51,512 bases of DNA. Origin: Desulfovibrio sp. (GTDB taxonomy: Bacteria; Desulfobacterota; Desulfovibrionia; Desulfovibrionales; Desulfovibrionaceae). Positions 31,514 to 40,600 of the stretch are shown piece by piece (the stretch's first letter is position 1; each line of letters begins with the position of its first letter). The stretch covers positions 9,312 through 60,823 of the forward strand of contig NZ_JAAVBE010000025.1 of assembly GCF_014803725.1 (NCBI RefSeq). Reading direction: 5' to 3'. The position numbers and the translations under genes were made by a program. The notes under the pieces were generated by a model that was not told the DNA's origin, did no database searches, and saw only the letters and a program-made list of their open reading frames with translations.

Positions 31514-32122
31514 ATGCCCCGCCTCGTTCTCATCATCCTCGTTCTCGCCGTCCTGCTCTTCCCGCTGGCCGCGGCGGCCGGCAATGTGCCCCGCGCCGGC
31601 GAGGACATCGCCGAACAGCTCGACGAGCAGCTCATGATGCGCTACGCCGGCACAAGCCCGGACATGAGCAAGAAGGAGCTTCGCGCGCTCGCGCGCTCGC
31701 GCATCCTCATCATGGGCACCACCCCGGCCAATATCAACAACCTCGAGCAGGCCAACCCGCTCGCCCGGCAGATGCTGGAAGAAGTCTCCAGCGACCTCGT
31801 GGACATGGGCTACCGTTACGAGGAGCTGCGCCGCGGCAAGGACATCCGCTTTGACAAGCGCACCGGCGAATTCATCCTCACCCGCGACGTGCGCAAGCTC
31901 GCCAGCAAGTCCGGCGTGGGCCAGGCCATCCTCGCCGGCACCTATGTGGTGAGCGGCCAGCAAGTGCGCTTCACCATGAGCCTCATTTCGGTGGCCACCA
32001 ACGAGGTCATCGCCAAGGCCATGGGCACGGTGCCCATCACGCCCGACCTCGTCCCGCTCCTGCAGGAGAACATGCCCGCGGGCAGCGGCCTCAAGCCCAG
32101 CGTGTACACGCGCCTCCAATAG
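31514..32122 (+). CDS. FlgO-domain secreted protein
   Basis: A 202-residue protein with a cleavable signal peptide (about 1-22, ending A-A-A-A-G). It has no lipobox. The FlgO-like region includes N-P-L-A-R-Q-M-L-E-E-V-S-S-D-L-V-D-M-G-Y and I-L-A-G-T-Y-V-V-S-G-Q-Q-V-R-F. It begins 8 bases after the small lipoprotein gene and is the last gene of the trio. The two FlgO-type proteins of this operon are paralogous but diverged. Confidence 0.78.
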   Translation: MPRLVLIILVLAVLLFPLAAAAGNVPRAGEDIAEQLDEQLMMRYAGTSPDMSKKELRALARSRILIMGTTPANINNLEQANPLARQMLEEVSSDLVDMGYRYEELRRGKDIRFDKRTGEFILTRDVRKLASKSGVGQAILAGTYVVSGQQVRFTMSLISVATNEVIAKAMGTVPITPDLVPLLQENMPAGSGLKPSVYTRLQ

Positions 32123-32147
32123 GCGCCCCGCCCGCTTGTCTCCCGCC

Positions 32148-32169
32148 GGCGCATGGACTACCATGCGCC
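32148..32169. repeat. Perfect 9-bp inverted repeat
   Basis: GGCGCATGG and CCATGCGCC flank ACTA in the gap between the FlgO trio and the glycosyltransferases. No T-run follows, so it is either a weak terminator stem or a protein binding site. Confidence 0.5.
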
Positions 32170-32231
32170 AGCGGCGTTTAAAGGCCCGGGGTGGGCAACG
32201 CGCGGTCCTTCCACCTCGTTACGGGTGCCTG

Positions 32232-33503
32232 ATGGCGAAGATCCTTGTTATCCAGGCCGCGCGCTTTGGCGACCTCGTTCAGAGCAAGCGGCTCCTCCTC
32301 AGCGTTGCGGCGCAGGGCGCGGTGCATCTTGCCGTGGACGCGAGCCTCGCCGAACTTGCGCGGCTGCTCTATCCCGGCGTTTCTGTCCATCCCTTCGCCT
32401 TCCACGGCCGGGGCGAAGCCAGGGCCATCGCGGAAAATCTCCCGGCCATGGAGAATCTCTGCGCGCTTGCGCCCGACCTCGTCTATAACTGCAACTTTTC
32501 CCGCCTCACGGGCGCGCTCTGCCGCCTGTTTGCCCCGGAGACGGTCATCGGCTACCGGCCCGCGCCTGTCTCCGACGGGGGGCTCCTGCGCTCGCCGTGG
32601 GCGCGCCTGGCCTTCCAGCTGAGCCGGCGCCGGCGCATCTCGCCCCTCAATCTCGTGGACTTCTGGGCATGGTTCGCGCCGGCCCCCGTGGCGCCCGGGC
32701 TCGTCAACCCCGAGGCGCGGCCCGGGGGGAGGGGCCTCGGCGTGGCCTTGGCCGGGCGTGAGGCGCGCCGCTCCCTCCCCGTGCCCGTGCTCGCCGAGGT
32801 GGTGAAGACCCTCGCCGGCCTGCTCGGGAACCCGCGTATCGTCCTTTTGGGAAGCGCCAGCGAGCGGCCGGCGGCGCACAAGCTCCTGCGGGAGCTGCCC
32901 CCGCGGGTGGCGTTGAAAGTGGAGGATCTCTCCGGCAAAACGGACTGGCCGGACCTTGTGGAGGCCGTCAGCGGGCTCGATGCCCTCGTCACGCCGGATA
33001 CCGGCCTCATGCACCTCGCCGCCCACCTCGGGGTGCCGGTGCTGGCCTTTTTTCTCTCGTCCGCATGGGCGCACGAGACCGGCCCCTATGGCCTCGGCCA
33101 TACCGTCTGGCAGGCGGCGCCGGCGTGCGCGCCCTGCCTCGAATCCGCGCCCTGCCCGCATAAGGTGGTCTGCCTCGAGGTTTTCCGGGACGGGGGCTTT
33201 GCCCGCCAGCTCGCGCGCGTCTTCAACGGTGAGGACGCCCCCGAGCTCCCCGCGGCCCTGCTCTGCTGGCGCAGCGGTCTCGACGGGCTGGGCGGCCGCC
33301 TGCGCCTTGCGGGCGGCGAAGATTCCGATGCCTTCCTGCGCGAAGGCGCCCGCGCCGTACTGGCCGACTGGCTCGGCCTTGCGCCCGGCGCCGTGGAGGC
33401 CCCAAAGCCCGCAAACCCTGCGCAAAGCGGCGAATTGCGCCGCCTGCACGAAGCCCTCTTGCCCGACCCCGAATGGATGCTGCCGCAAGGGAGGTACGCA
33501 TGA
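32232..33503 (+). CDS. Glycosyltransferase family 9 (heptosyltransferase-like)
   Basis: A 423-residue GT-B enzyme. The N-terminal A-A-R-F-G-D-L-V-Q-S-K-R and the C-terminal donor-site motif T-P-D-T-G-L-M-H-L-A-A-H-L-G-V-P-V-L-A-F-F place it with ADP-heptose:LPS heptosyltransferases. A cluster A-C-A-P-C-L-E-S-A-P-C-P follows, as in several Desulfovibrio members. Acceptor and donor are not determined; a role in LPS core or protein glycosylation is likely. The stop overlaps the next gene (ATGA). Confidence 0.88.
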   Translation: MAKILVIQAARFGDLVQSKRLLLSVAAQGAVHLAVDASLAELARLLYPGVSVHPFAFHGRGEARAIAENLPAMENLCALAPDLVYNCNFSRLTGALCRLFAPETVIGYRPAPVSDGGLLRSPWARLAFQLSRRRRISPLNLVDFWAWFAPAPVAPGLVNPEARPGGRGLGVALAGREARRSLPVPVLAEVVKTLAGLLGNPRIVLLGSASERPAAHKLLRELPPRVALKVEDLSGKTDWPDLVEAVSGLDALVTPDTGLMHLAAHLGVPVLAFFLSSAWAHETGPYGLGHTVWQAAPACAPCLESAPCPHKVVCLEVFRDGGFARQLARVFNGEDAPELPAALLCWRSGLDGLGGRLRLAGGEDSDAFLREGARAVLADWLGLAPGAVEAPKPANPAQSGELRRLHEALLPDPEWMLPQGRYA

Positions 33504-34768
33504 CAGCCCAGGCCCTGCGCATTCTTGTGGTCCTGCCCATGTATGGCGGCTCGCTCCCCATCGGCCGCTATTGCGCGCGCGCCCTGACGGACCTTGGCCA
33601 TACGGTGCGCGTTTTCGAGGCCCCGGCGCTCTACCCGGCCTTCACGGGCCTTGGCAAGCTCGACCTCACGCCGGCGCGCAAGGGCCCACTGGAAGCAGCC
33701 TTTTTGCAGGTGGTGGCCCAGGCCATCTGGGCCCAGGCCGAGGAGCTGGCGCCGCAGCTCGTGCTCGCGCTGGCGCAGGCCCCCATGAGCCGCAACCTGC
33801 TCCAGCGCTTCCGCCGCGCGGGCGTGCGCACGGCCATGTGGTTCGTGGAGGATTACCGTCTCTTCACCTATTGGCAGACCTACGCGCCGCTCTATGACTT
33901 CTTCGCGGTCATCCAGAAGGAGCCCTTCCTTGCCGAGCTCGCGGCCATCGGCCAGCCGCATGCGCTCTACCTGCCGCTGGCGGCGCTGCCGGAGTTCCAC
34001 AAGCCGCTTGCCCTGAGCCCGGGCGAACAGCGGGAATACGGCTCGGACATCGCCTTCCTCGGCGCGGGCTATCCCAACCGGCGCCTCGCCTTCCGGCCGC
34101 TGGCGGGACGGGATTTCAAGATCTGGGGTTCGGACTGGGAGGGGGAGCCGCTGCTTGCGCGCAATATCCAGCGCGGGGGCAGCCGCATCGGCGAGGAGGA
34201 GAGCGTCAAGATCTACAATGCCGCCAAGGTGAACCTCAATCTCCACTCCAGCGTGTCGGCCAAGGAGCTCGTGAGCCACGGGGATTTCGTCAATCCGCGC
34301 ACCTTCGAACTCGCGGCCATGGGCGCCTTCCAGCTGGTGGACCGCCGCACGCTCATGGATGGCCTCTTCGGGCCGGACGAGCTGGCGACCTTTGAGAGCC
34401 CCGAAGAATTTTACCAGAAGATCGACTACTTCCTCGCCCACCCCGAAGAGCGGGAGGCCATTGCCCGCCGCGCGCGCGAGCGCGTCCTCGCCGAGCACAC
34501 CTATGAGCGGCGCATGCAAACCCTGCTCATGGCCATGGAACAGGAGCTCGGCCCCTGGCGCAGCGAGGCGCGGGAAGGCGCGGAGGCGCCGGAACTCGAT
34601 GCGGCGTTGCGGGAGGAGCTGGCCCGGCTCACCGCGAGCCTCGGCCTGCCGCCGCACGCGCCTTTTGAGGACGTGATGGACCGGCTGCGCCGGCGCACAG
34701 GCCCGCTCAGCGCGACGGAGACGGCCCTGCTCTTCCTCGACGAGTGGCGCAGGCAGTATACGAAGTAG
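33500..34768 (+). CDS. CgeB-like glycosyltransferase
   Basis: A 422-residue protein of the CgeB/DUF3880-type glycosyltransferase group. The N-terminal half has L-P-M-Y-G-G-S-L-P-I-G-R-Y; the C-terminal GT-B part includes I-Y-N-A-A-K-V-N-L-N-L-H-S-S, N-P-R-T-F-E-L-A-A-M-G-A-F-Q-L-V-D and a Y-x-x-R-M final helix. Start 33500 has AAGGGAGGT. It is coupled to the GT9 gene by ATGA, so the two probably act on the same glycan. It converges with the membrane protein gene at 34775. Confidence 0.85.
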   Translation: MTAQALRILVVLPMYGGSLPIGRYCARALTDLGHTVRVFEAPALYPAFTGLGKLDLTPARKGPLEAAFLQVVAQAIWAQAEELAPQLVLALAQAPMSRNLLQRFRRAGVRTAMWFVEDYRLFTYWQTYAPLYDFFAVIQKEPFLAELAAIGQPHALYLPLAALPEFHKPLALSPGEQREYGSDIAFLGAGYPNRRLAFRPLAGRDFKIWGSDWEGEPLLARNIQRGGSRIGEEESVKIYNAAKVNLNLHSSVSAKELVSHGDFVNPRTFELAAMGAFQLVDRRTLMDGLFGPDELATFESPEEFYQKIDYFLAHPEEREAIARRARERVLAEHTYERRMQTLLMAMEQELGPWRSEAREGAEAPELDAALREELARLTASLGLPPHAPFEDVMDRLRRRTGPLSATETALLFLDEWRRQYTK

Positions 34769-34774
34769 CGGCCG

Positions 34775-35719
34775 CTAGAAGCCCGTGAGCTCCAGATAAT
34801 AAGGCAGCGTGAACGCCATGGCGAGGAGCAGCGCCGTGGCAAGCGTCACCCGGTGCCGCAGGGCCACGGCGCTCTTGCGCACGAGCGTCCAGAGCAGGAC
34901 GGGGATGAGCCAGAGCAAAAGGCGCGTGCTCTCAAGGATGGCTTCCTGCGAGGTGATGCCGGCTACGCCCCAGGTCTCCGACATCCTGATGGCTGTGAAC
35001 GCGAGCAGCGCAAGCCACAGCAAGGCCCAGGCATTGCGCGCCCATGCGGCGCACCAGGGGATCATGGCGTTGTAATAGTCGCGCCCGAAGTCGTCCTTGT
35101 GGCGCCGCATGGGCAGCCACAGCGCGCCGGCGGCGGCGGGGAGCGCGATGAGCAGGGGCAGCGTGCAGGCCGCGGCCGTCCAGAGGGGAGAAGCCCAGTC
35201 GGCCGGCAGCAGATTCTGGAGACCCGCGCCGGCGGCGTCCGGCTGGGCGAGCGCCGCCAGAAGCCGAGCCGTCCCGAGCACGGCCACGGCGGCAAAGCTG
35301 CTTTGCGCCGCGCTGATCATGCCGATGGTGGCATGGAGGATGGGCAGGTTTTTCAGGATGCGCCACAGGGTATAATAGACGCTGCTCAGCATGACGCCGA
35401 GGCTGAGGAGCAGCCAGCTCATTTCGAGAAAATAGGCGGTGACGCTGCCCGGCACATGCGCTTCGCGCGTGAAATGCAGCCAGACGCGGCCGCCCACGAG
35501 CAATATCCAGCCGACCATCATGCCGAAAAAGGCGAGCTGGCGCGCGCATTTCTCAAAGGCGCTGCGGCCCTTCACATCGGCGAGGATGCGCGCCGTGGCC
35601 GAGATGAAGCCCATGCCGGCAAAGATAAAGAGCATGGACAGGGGCACGATGACGGAGAGGGCATCAAAGGCCGTGCGCAGCCAGGGCGACGCGGAAAGGA
35701 TCTGTTCCAGGGCGTTCAT
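34775..35719 (-). CDS. Uncharacterised polytopic membrane protein
   Basis: A 314-residue protein I do not recognise. Seven or eight hydrophobic helices are visible (about 18-42, 62-82, 98-122, 135-155, 180-200, 225-245, 265-283, 291-310). There is no signal peptide cleavage site and no catalytic motif. Between helices 3 and 4 lies the segment R-I-L-K-N-L-P-I-L-H-A-T-I. GGAG lies 10 nt before ATG 35719; two upstream in-frame starts would add arginine-rich sequence. It is a single minus-strand gene between plus-strand units. Confidence 0.72.
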   Translation of the reverse strand: MNALEQILSASPWLRTAFDALSVIVPLSMLFIFAGMGFISATARILADVKGRSAFEKCARQLAFFGMMVGWILLVGGRVWLHFTREAHVPGSVTAYFLEMSWLLLSLGVMLSSVYYTLWRILKNLPILHATIGMISAAQSSFAAVAVLGTARLLAALAQPDAAGAGLQNLLPADWASPLWTAAACTLPLLIALPAAAGALWLPMRRHKDDFGRDYYNAMIPWCAAWARNAWALLWLALLAFTAIRMSETWGVAGITSQEAILESTRLLLWLIPVLLWTLVRKSAVALRHRVTLATALLLAMAFTLPYYLELTGF

Positions 35720-35884
35720 GCGCGAAGGCTCCCATGCCGCGTGCCGGCGGTTACGGATTGCGGGGCGCCGGCCGGGCGCCCGGCGCATGGCTGAACCGCA
35801 TCTTTCTTGCCCCAAAAATGCGCGGCCTGCAAGACTTCTTGAAATATCCGTCACTTTGGGGCACAAAAAAAGCCGGAGGGGGAA

Positions 35885-37186
35885 ATGAGAAAGATCCGTT
35901 TGATCCCGACCCTGGCACTGGCCTTGGGGCTCGTCGGCTGCGCGTCCACGGGCCAGGTGGACAAGCTCGAATCCACGAGCGAGACCAATTCCAAGCTCCT
36001 GCGCGAAAACGAACACCGCCTGCAACAGCTCGAAACGAGCATGGCCTCGCTCAATTCACAGGTGGCGCAGCTCAATAACCGCGTCTACGAGGTGCGCACG
36101 CGCACCGGCAAGAAGACCTCCATGACCGTGGTGCCCATCGTTCCCCCCACGGCCGCTGCCGCTCCCGATGCCGCGGCCCCGGCGGCGCAGACGGCACAGC
36201 CCGCCAGCCGGGCGGAGGCCCTGCTCGCCCAGGCCCGTCGCGCAGCCGCCGAGCGCAACCAGCAGGCCCAGAGCGCGGCGCAAGGTGCCGTACCGCCGAC
36301 AGCGCAGGCGAATGCCCAACCGGCCGCTCCGGCTTCGGCTCCGGCTGCCCCCACCCAGCAGCCCGCAGCAGCCGCGCCCAAGGGGCGCATGATCGACCCT
36401 GCGGCAGCGCCCACGCCCATCCCCGCCCCCGCGCAGCGGGCCGCAGCCCCGGCCGGGAGCCCGGCCACAGCCACGGCGAGCGCCGGAGCCTCGGGCAGCA
36501 TGGGGCGCCCTGTGGCGGGCCCCTCCGGCACGCTCGCGGCGCAGCCCGCGACCGCACCGGCAGCCCCAGCAGCGTTGCCCCCCATTGACCTGCCCCCCTC
36601 CGGGCAGGGCGCCGCAGCCCCTGCCGCCAACGCGAGCGCCGTTCCCGTGCCGTCCATCCCCGCGTCCAGCCTGGCGCTGCCCCCCGAGCATCCCGGCCTG
36701 CCGCCCATGGGTCTGCCACAGACCTCCGAGCCCGGTGCCCCCCAAAAGGCCCTGGCACACCCTGCCGCGCCTCAGGCCGCCAGTCCCGCGCCTGCGGCCG
36801 GGGCCCCCCTCGCCGCCGGGGAGGAAGCCGCCTACAAGCAGGCCCTCAACGCCACCCTCGCCGGCAGGACGGACGAAGGCCTGCGCCTGTTCCACGACTT
36901 CCTCCAGAAATATCCCCACGGACGCTACGCGGCCAATGCGGATTACTGGATCGGCGAAGGCCTCTACGCGCAGGGCAAGTACCAGGACGCGCTCGCCCAG
37001 TTCCAGAAGGTGAACGATGCCTACCCGCAGCACCACAAGAACGCCGACGCCCTGCTCAAGGCCGGCATGACCATGAGCCGCCTCGGCGACAAGGCCGCGG
37101 CTTCCGAAAAGTACCGCGCGCTCATGGCGCAGTTCCCCAATTCCGAGGCCGCCCGCAGGGCGCGGGCCATGGGGGTAGCGCGCTGA
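35885..37186 (+). CDS. CpoB/YbgF-like lipoprotein with long Ala/Pro linker
   Basis: A 433-residue lipoprotein. Lipobox L-V-G-C puts the lipidated Cys at 19. A coiled coil follows at 22-75, then about 220 residues of Ala/Pro-rich low complexity (about 85-305), then three TPR repeats in the C-terminal 120 residues (Y-K-Q-A-L-N-A-T-L, Y-W-I-G-E-G-L-Y-A-Q-G-K-Y, Y-P-Q-H-H-K-N-A-D-A-L-L-K). CpoB coordinates outer-membrane constriction with peptidoglycan synthesis. No tol or pal gene is adjacent. The linker is much longer than in the enterobacterial protein. Confidence 0.85.
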   Translation: MRKIRLIPTLALALGLVGCASTGQVDKLESTSETNSKLLRENEHRLQQLETSMASLNSQVAQLNNRVYEVRTRTGKKTSMTVVPIVPPTAAAAPDAAAPAAQTAQPASRAEALLAQARRAAAERNQQAQSAAQGAVPPTAQANAQPAAPASAPAAPTQQPAAAAPKGRMIDPAAAPTPIPAPAQRAAAPAGSPATATASAGASGSMGRPVAGPSGTLAAQPATAPAAPAALPPIDLPPSGQGAAAPAANASAVPVPSIPASSLALPPEHPGLPPMGLPQTSEPGAPQKALAHPAAPQAASPAPAAGAPLAAGEEAAYKQALNATLAGRTDEGLRLFHDFLQKYPHGRYAANADYWIGEGLYAQGKYQDALAQFQKVNDAYPQHHKNADALLKAGMTMSRLGDKAAASEKYRALMAQFPNSEAARRARAMGVAR

Positions 37187-37230
37187 GCGGCGGCAGTCCG
37201 GCAGGGGCCGCAGGCACACACACTGAAGAC

Positions 37231-38469
37231 GTGGCTGCCCCTGACGCCCCTGCGCACACCGGGCCGCGGCCCTTCTCCGCTCTCGGCGAGGACGGGCGCA
37301 ACGAATACTGGGCCGCGCTCGCCCTGCGCCATTGCCCGGGCATCGGGCCGCGTTCGCGCGCGCGCCTGCTCCAGATGTTCGGCTCCGCCTATGCGGCGGT
37401 CCGCGCAGTGGAAGACTGGCCCCGCGCTGGCCTGAACAAACGCCAGGCCGGCGAATTCGCCCGTGGCACCTGGCGCAAGGAAGCGCGCCGGGAGTGGGAC
37501 GCGGCCCGCGCTCTCGACGCCCTTATCCTCCTCTGGCCTGACGCAGCCTTTCCCCGATTGCTCCGCGAACTCCCCGACGGGCCCGCCCTGCTCTATCTTT
37601 CCGGCGACGCGGGCCTGCTTCGCGCGCCGGCCATCGCCGTGGTGGGCTCGCGGCGCGCCGGAGACCATGCGCTCGGGGTGGCTGCCCACATGGCGCGGCG
37701 CCTTTCGGCCTGCGGCATCACGGTCATCTCCGGCATGGCGCAAGGCATCGACAGCGTGGCGCATGCGGCGGCGCTGAACGGCGTGGGCCGCAGCATCGGC
37801 GTTCTCGGCACCGGCATTGACCGCGTGTACCCACGCTCCGGGCACGAGCTCTTCCGGCGCATGGCCCGCGAGGGCCTGCTCATTTCGGAATTTGCGCCGG
37901 GCACCGCCCCGCTCGCCGGGAATTTCCCCATTCGCAACCGCATCATCAGCGGTCTTGCGCTCGGCGTGGTGGTGGTCGAGGCGGCAAGTCGCTCCGGCAG
38001 CCTCATCACGGCGCGCATGGCGCTGGAGCAGAACCGCGAGGTCTTCGCCGTGCCGGGGCCGGCGATGGACGAGCAGTGCGCCGGCTGCCAGGAGCTCGTG
38101 CGCCAGGGCGCACGGCCGGTCTTCACCGTGGAGGACATCCTGCGCGACATGGCCGATATTTTGCGGCCCTTCAGCATCAGTGAGGCCAGCCTGCCGCCCG
38201 ATGTCTCCGACGAAGCGCCCGTCCCGGCAACACCACCCACGCCGCCCCCCTTGCCGGATACGGCGCGCGCTGCCGCCGAATCTCTCACCGCTGCCGGCCC
38301 CAAGGAACGCCTGCTTGGCCATTTGCGCGGCAAGGGCGCTGTCCATATCGACACGCTCGCGCAGGAGCTGGGGCTGCCTGTGGCCGAGCTCAGCGCGCTG
38401 CTCGTGGGCCTCGAGATATTGGGCGCCGTACAGCGTCTGCCGGGGGCGCGCTATGAGGCCGTTTCATGA
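37231..38469 (+). CDS. dprA: DNA-processing protein DprA
   Basis: A 412-residue protein that loads RecA on incoming single-stranded DNA. A helix-hairpin-helix start (C-P-G-I-G-P-R-S-R-A-R-L-L) precedes the Rossmann core with V-V-G-S-R-R-A, S-G-M-A-Q-G-I-D-S-V-A-H, P-L-A-G-N-F-P-I-R-N-R-I-I-S-G-L and A-A-S-R-S-G-S-L-I-T-A-R. A C-terminal winged helix (about 345-405) follows a Pro-rich linker. The start is taken as GTG 37231, with no clear ribosome binding site. The end overlaps the xer gene by ATGA. Confidence 0.93.
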   Translation: MAAPDAPAHTGPRPFSALGEDGRNEYWAALALRHCPGIGPRSRARLLQMFGSAYAAVRAVEDWPRAGLNKRQAGEFARGTWRKEARREWDAARALDALILLWPDAAFPRLLRELPDGPALLYLSGDAGLLRAPAIAVVGSRRAGDHALGVAAHMARRLSACGITVISGMAQGIDSVAHAAALNGVGRSIGVLGTGIDRVYPRSGHELFRRMAREGLLISEFAPGTAPLAGNFPIRNRIISGLALGVVVVEAASRSGSLITARMALEQNREVFAVPGPAMDEQCAGCQELVRQGARPVFTVEDILRDMADILRPFSISEASLPPDVSDEAPVPATPPTPPPLPDTARAAAESLTAAGPKERLLGHLRGKGAVHIDTLAQELGLPVAELSALLVGLEILGAVQRLPGARYEAVS

Positions 38470-39449
38470 AGCGCGCCAGGGTACCGCGCGCTTTTGGCGC
38501 CGAGCCCGGCGATGCCGCGCCTTCGGCCGAAGCCCTGCGGCACGTTGCGGATTTTCTCAGCTGGCTCAGTGTGGAGCGCGGCGCCCCCGGGACCACGCGC
38601 ATGGCCTATGCGGCAGACCTCGACCAGCTCGCCCGCGCCCTCGCCGCCCGCGGCGCGGATGTGGGGGAACCCTCCGCCGTCACTCACCGGGACATCCAGG
38701 CCTGGGTCGGCGCCCTCTACCGCGCGGGGCTCGCCAAAAGCACCATGGCCCGCAAGCTCGCGGCGGCCCGCAGCTTCTTCCGCTATCTGCAAAGGCAGGG
38801 TCTCGTCACGGCCAATGTGGCGGCGCAGGTGCACAATCCCAGGCAGGAGCGGCGGCAGCCGCGCATCCTCAACGTGGAGGAGACGGCCGCGCTTTTGAGC
38901 GCCGAGCCGGCGCCGCCCGCCACCACCCCGCAGGAGGCCACCTTGCGCCTGCGCGACCTCGCGCTGGCCGAACTGCTCTACGGCTCCGGCCTGCGCATTT
39001 CCGAGGCGCTCGGCCTCGATGTGGACGACCTCCAGCTGGCCGGCGGCGTCGCGCGCGTCATGGGCAAGGGCGGCCGCGAGCGCATGGCGCCCCTTTCCGA
39101 CGCCTCGCGCGAGGCGCTTCACGCATGGCTTGCGGAGCGCCCCTATCTTGCGCAAGCGGACTCGCCGGCGCTCTTCGTGGGCGCGCGTGGGCGCCGGCTT
39201 GACCGCCGGGAGGCCAGCCGCCGTATCGCCCGGCTTTGCCGCGAGGCCGGGCTCGACGTGACCGTCTCGCCGCACGCGCTGCGCCATTCCTTCGCCACCC
39301 ACCTGCTCGACGCCGGGGCCGACCTGCGCAGCGTGCAGGAACTGCTCGGCCACCGGCGCCTCGCCACCACCCAGCGCTACACCCAGGTGAGCCTGGAGCG
39401 GCTCATGCGCGTCTATGACGCGGCGCACCCGCGCGCGAAAAAGGACTGA
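38466..39449 (+). CDS. Xer-type tyrosine recombinase
   Basis: A 327-residue recombinase of the XerC/XerD class that resolves chromosome dimers at dif. The catalytic residues are in G-S-G-L-R-I-S-E, S-P-H-A-L-R-H-S-F-A-T-H, L-L-G-H-R-R-L-A-T-T and R-Y-T-Q-V. An N-terminal SAM-like domain covers about 25-110. Whether it is XerC or XerD cannot be settled without its partner. It is coupled to dprA, a common core-genome pairing, so it is not part of the mobile region. Confidence 0.9.
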   Translation: MKRARVPRAFGAEPGDAAPSAEALRHVADFLSWLSVERGAPGTTRMAYAADLDQLARALAARGADVGEPSAVTHRDIQAWVGALYRAGLAKSTMARKLAAARSFFRYLQRQGLVTANVAAQVHNPRQERRQPRILNVEETAALLSAEPAPPATTPQEATLRLRDLALAELLYGSGLRISEALGLDVDDLQLAGGVARVMGKGGRERMAPLSDASREALHAWLAERPYLAQADSPALFVGARGRRLDRREASRRIARLCREAGLDVTVSPHALRHSFATHLLDAGADLRSVQELLGHRRLATTQRYTQVSLERLMRVYDAAHPRAKKD

Positions 39450-39474
39450 GACCGGGGAAATGTTCCCACAGGTC

Positions 39475-39503
39475 TTGGCATGGCAGGGACTTTGTGCTAA
39501 AGG
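39475..39503 (+). promoter_or_regulatory. Candidate promoter of ppaC
   Basis: TTGGCA (39475-39480), 17-bp spacer, TAAAGG (39498-39503), 77 bases upstream of the ATG. The -10 box is a weak match. Confidence 0.4.
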
Positions 39504-39579
39504 GAACAACGCGGCGTCTGTGAGCCGCATCCCCATGGCATCGCCTGCCGCCCTGGCGGCGCACAAAGGAGGCATCTTC

Positions 39580-40497
39580 ATGTCCGCACTCGTCATTGGT
39601 CACATGAATCCCGACACCGACAGCATCGTTTCCGCCATTGCTGCCGCCGACCTCTACGCCAAGCGCGGCATCGACGTGACCGCCGCCGCCCAGGCCGCCC
39701 CCACCCCGGAAACGGCCTTCGTGCTCGAGAAATTCGGGCTCCCTGCGCCCAAGATCGTCAACGATGTGGCCGGTCAGGATCTCTTCCTCGTGGACTTTTC
39801 CGACCTCGCCCAGGCGCCCGCTGGTATGGACTCCGCCACGGTGCTCGGCATCGTCGACCACCACAAGCTCGGCGACGTGACGACCGCGAGTCCCATCGAG
39901 GCCTGGATCTGGCCCGTGGGCTGCACCTGCACGGTCATCAAAAACATGTATGACTTCTACGGCGTGGAGCTCTCGCGCAATGTGGCCGGCGCCATGCTCA
40001 GCGCCATTCTTTCCGATACCGTCATCTTCAAGTCGCCCACCTGCACCGAGGCCGACCGCAAGGCCGTGGCCGAGCTCGCCGAGATCGCCGGCGTGGCCGA
40101 CGTGACGGCCCTTGGCATGGAGATGTTCAAGGTCAAGAGCGCCGTGGACGGCACGCCCATCCGCGACCTCGTGTTCCGCGACTACAAGGATTTTGACATG
40201 AACGGCAACAAGGTCGGCATCGGCCAGCTCGAGGTGGTGGATCTCTCCATCCTCGAGGCGGTCAAGGACGGCCTGCGCGAAGAGCTCGCCCGCGTCAAGG
40301 GCGAGGGGCGCCACAGCGTCTTTCTGCTCTTGACCGACATCATGAAGGAAGGCTCGGAGCTGCTCATCGTTTCCGACGACCCGGCCGTGGTGGAATCCGC
40401 CTTTGGCGTCAAGGTGGACGGCGACACCGTGTGGCTGCCCGGCGTCATGAGCCGCAAGAAGCAGGTGGTGCCCAACTTTGAAAAGGCCTTCAAGTAA
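39580..40497 (+). CDS. ppaC: Manganese-dependent inorganic pyrophosphatase (family II)
   Basis: A DHH-family pyrophosphatase of 305 residues. Metal ligands are readable: G-H-M-N-P-D-T-D-S at 8-15, D-F-S-D near 77, and D-H-H-K-L-G-D near 98-104. C-terminal DHHA2 residues include S-R-K-K-Q near the end. It has no CBS insertion. In sulfate reducers it pulls sulfate activation by hydrolysing the PPi from ATP sulfurylase. AAAGGAGG precedes ATG 39580 at good distance. A terminator follows. Confidence 0.95.
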   Translation: MSALVIGHMNPDTDSIVSAIAAADLYAKRGIDVTAAAQAAPTPETAFVLEKFGLPAPKIVNDVAGQDLFLVDFSDLAQAPAGMDSATVLGIVDHHKLGDVTTASPIEAWIWPVGCTCTVIKNMYDFYGVELSRNVAGAMLSAILSDTVIFKSPTCTEADRKAVAELAEIAGVADVTALGMEMFKVKSAVDGTPIRDLVFRDYKDFDMNGNKVGIGQLEVVDLSILEAVKDGLREELARVKGEGRHSVFLLLTDIMKEGSELLIVSDDPAVVESAFGVKVDGDTVWLPGVMSRKKQVVPNFEKAFK

Positions 40498-40518
40498 CAG
40501 GGGCGCCTGAAGATCCCG

Positions 40519-40552
40519 AGCCGGGGCCGGATTTCCGGCTCCGGCTTTTTCA
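40519..40552 (+). terminator. Rho-independent terminator of ppaC
   Basis: AGCCGG-G-GCCGG pairs with CCGGC-T-CCGGCT around ATTT, followed by five T. It lies 22 bases after the ppaC stop. Confidence 0.88.
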
Positions 40553-40600
40553 TTTGGCGGCTTCCTTGCATGCGCGGGGCAAGTGACATAGCATCCCGCC

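Noticed and set aside
38466-39449. Xer recombinase as the integrase of another element
   Set aside because: It is coupled to dprA, has chromosome-like base composition, and no att repeats flank it.
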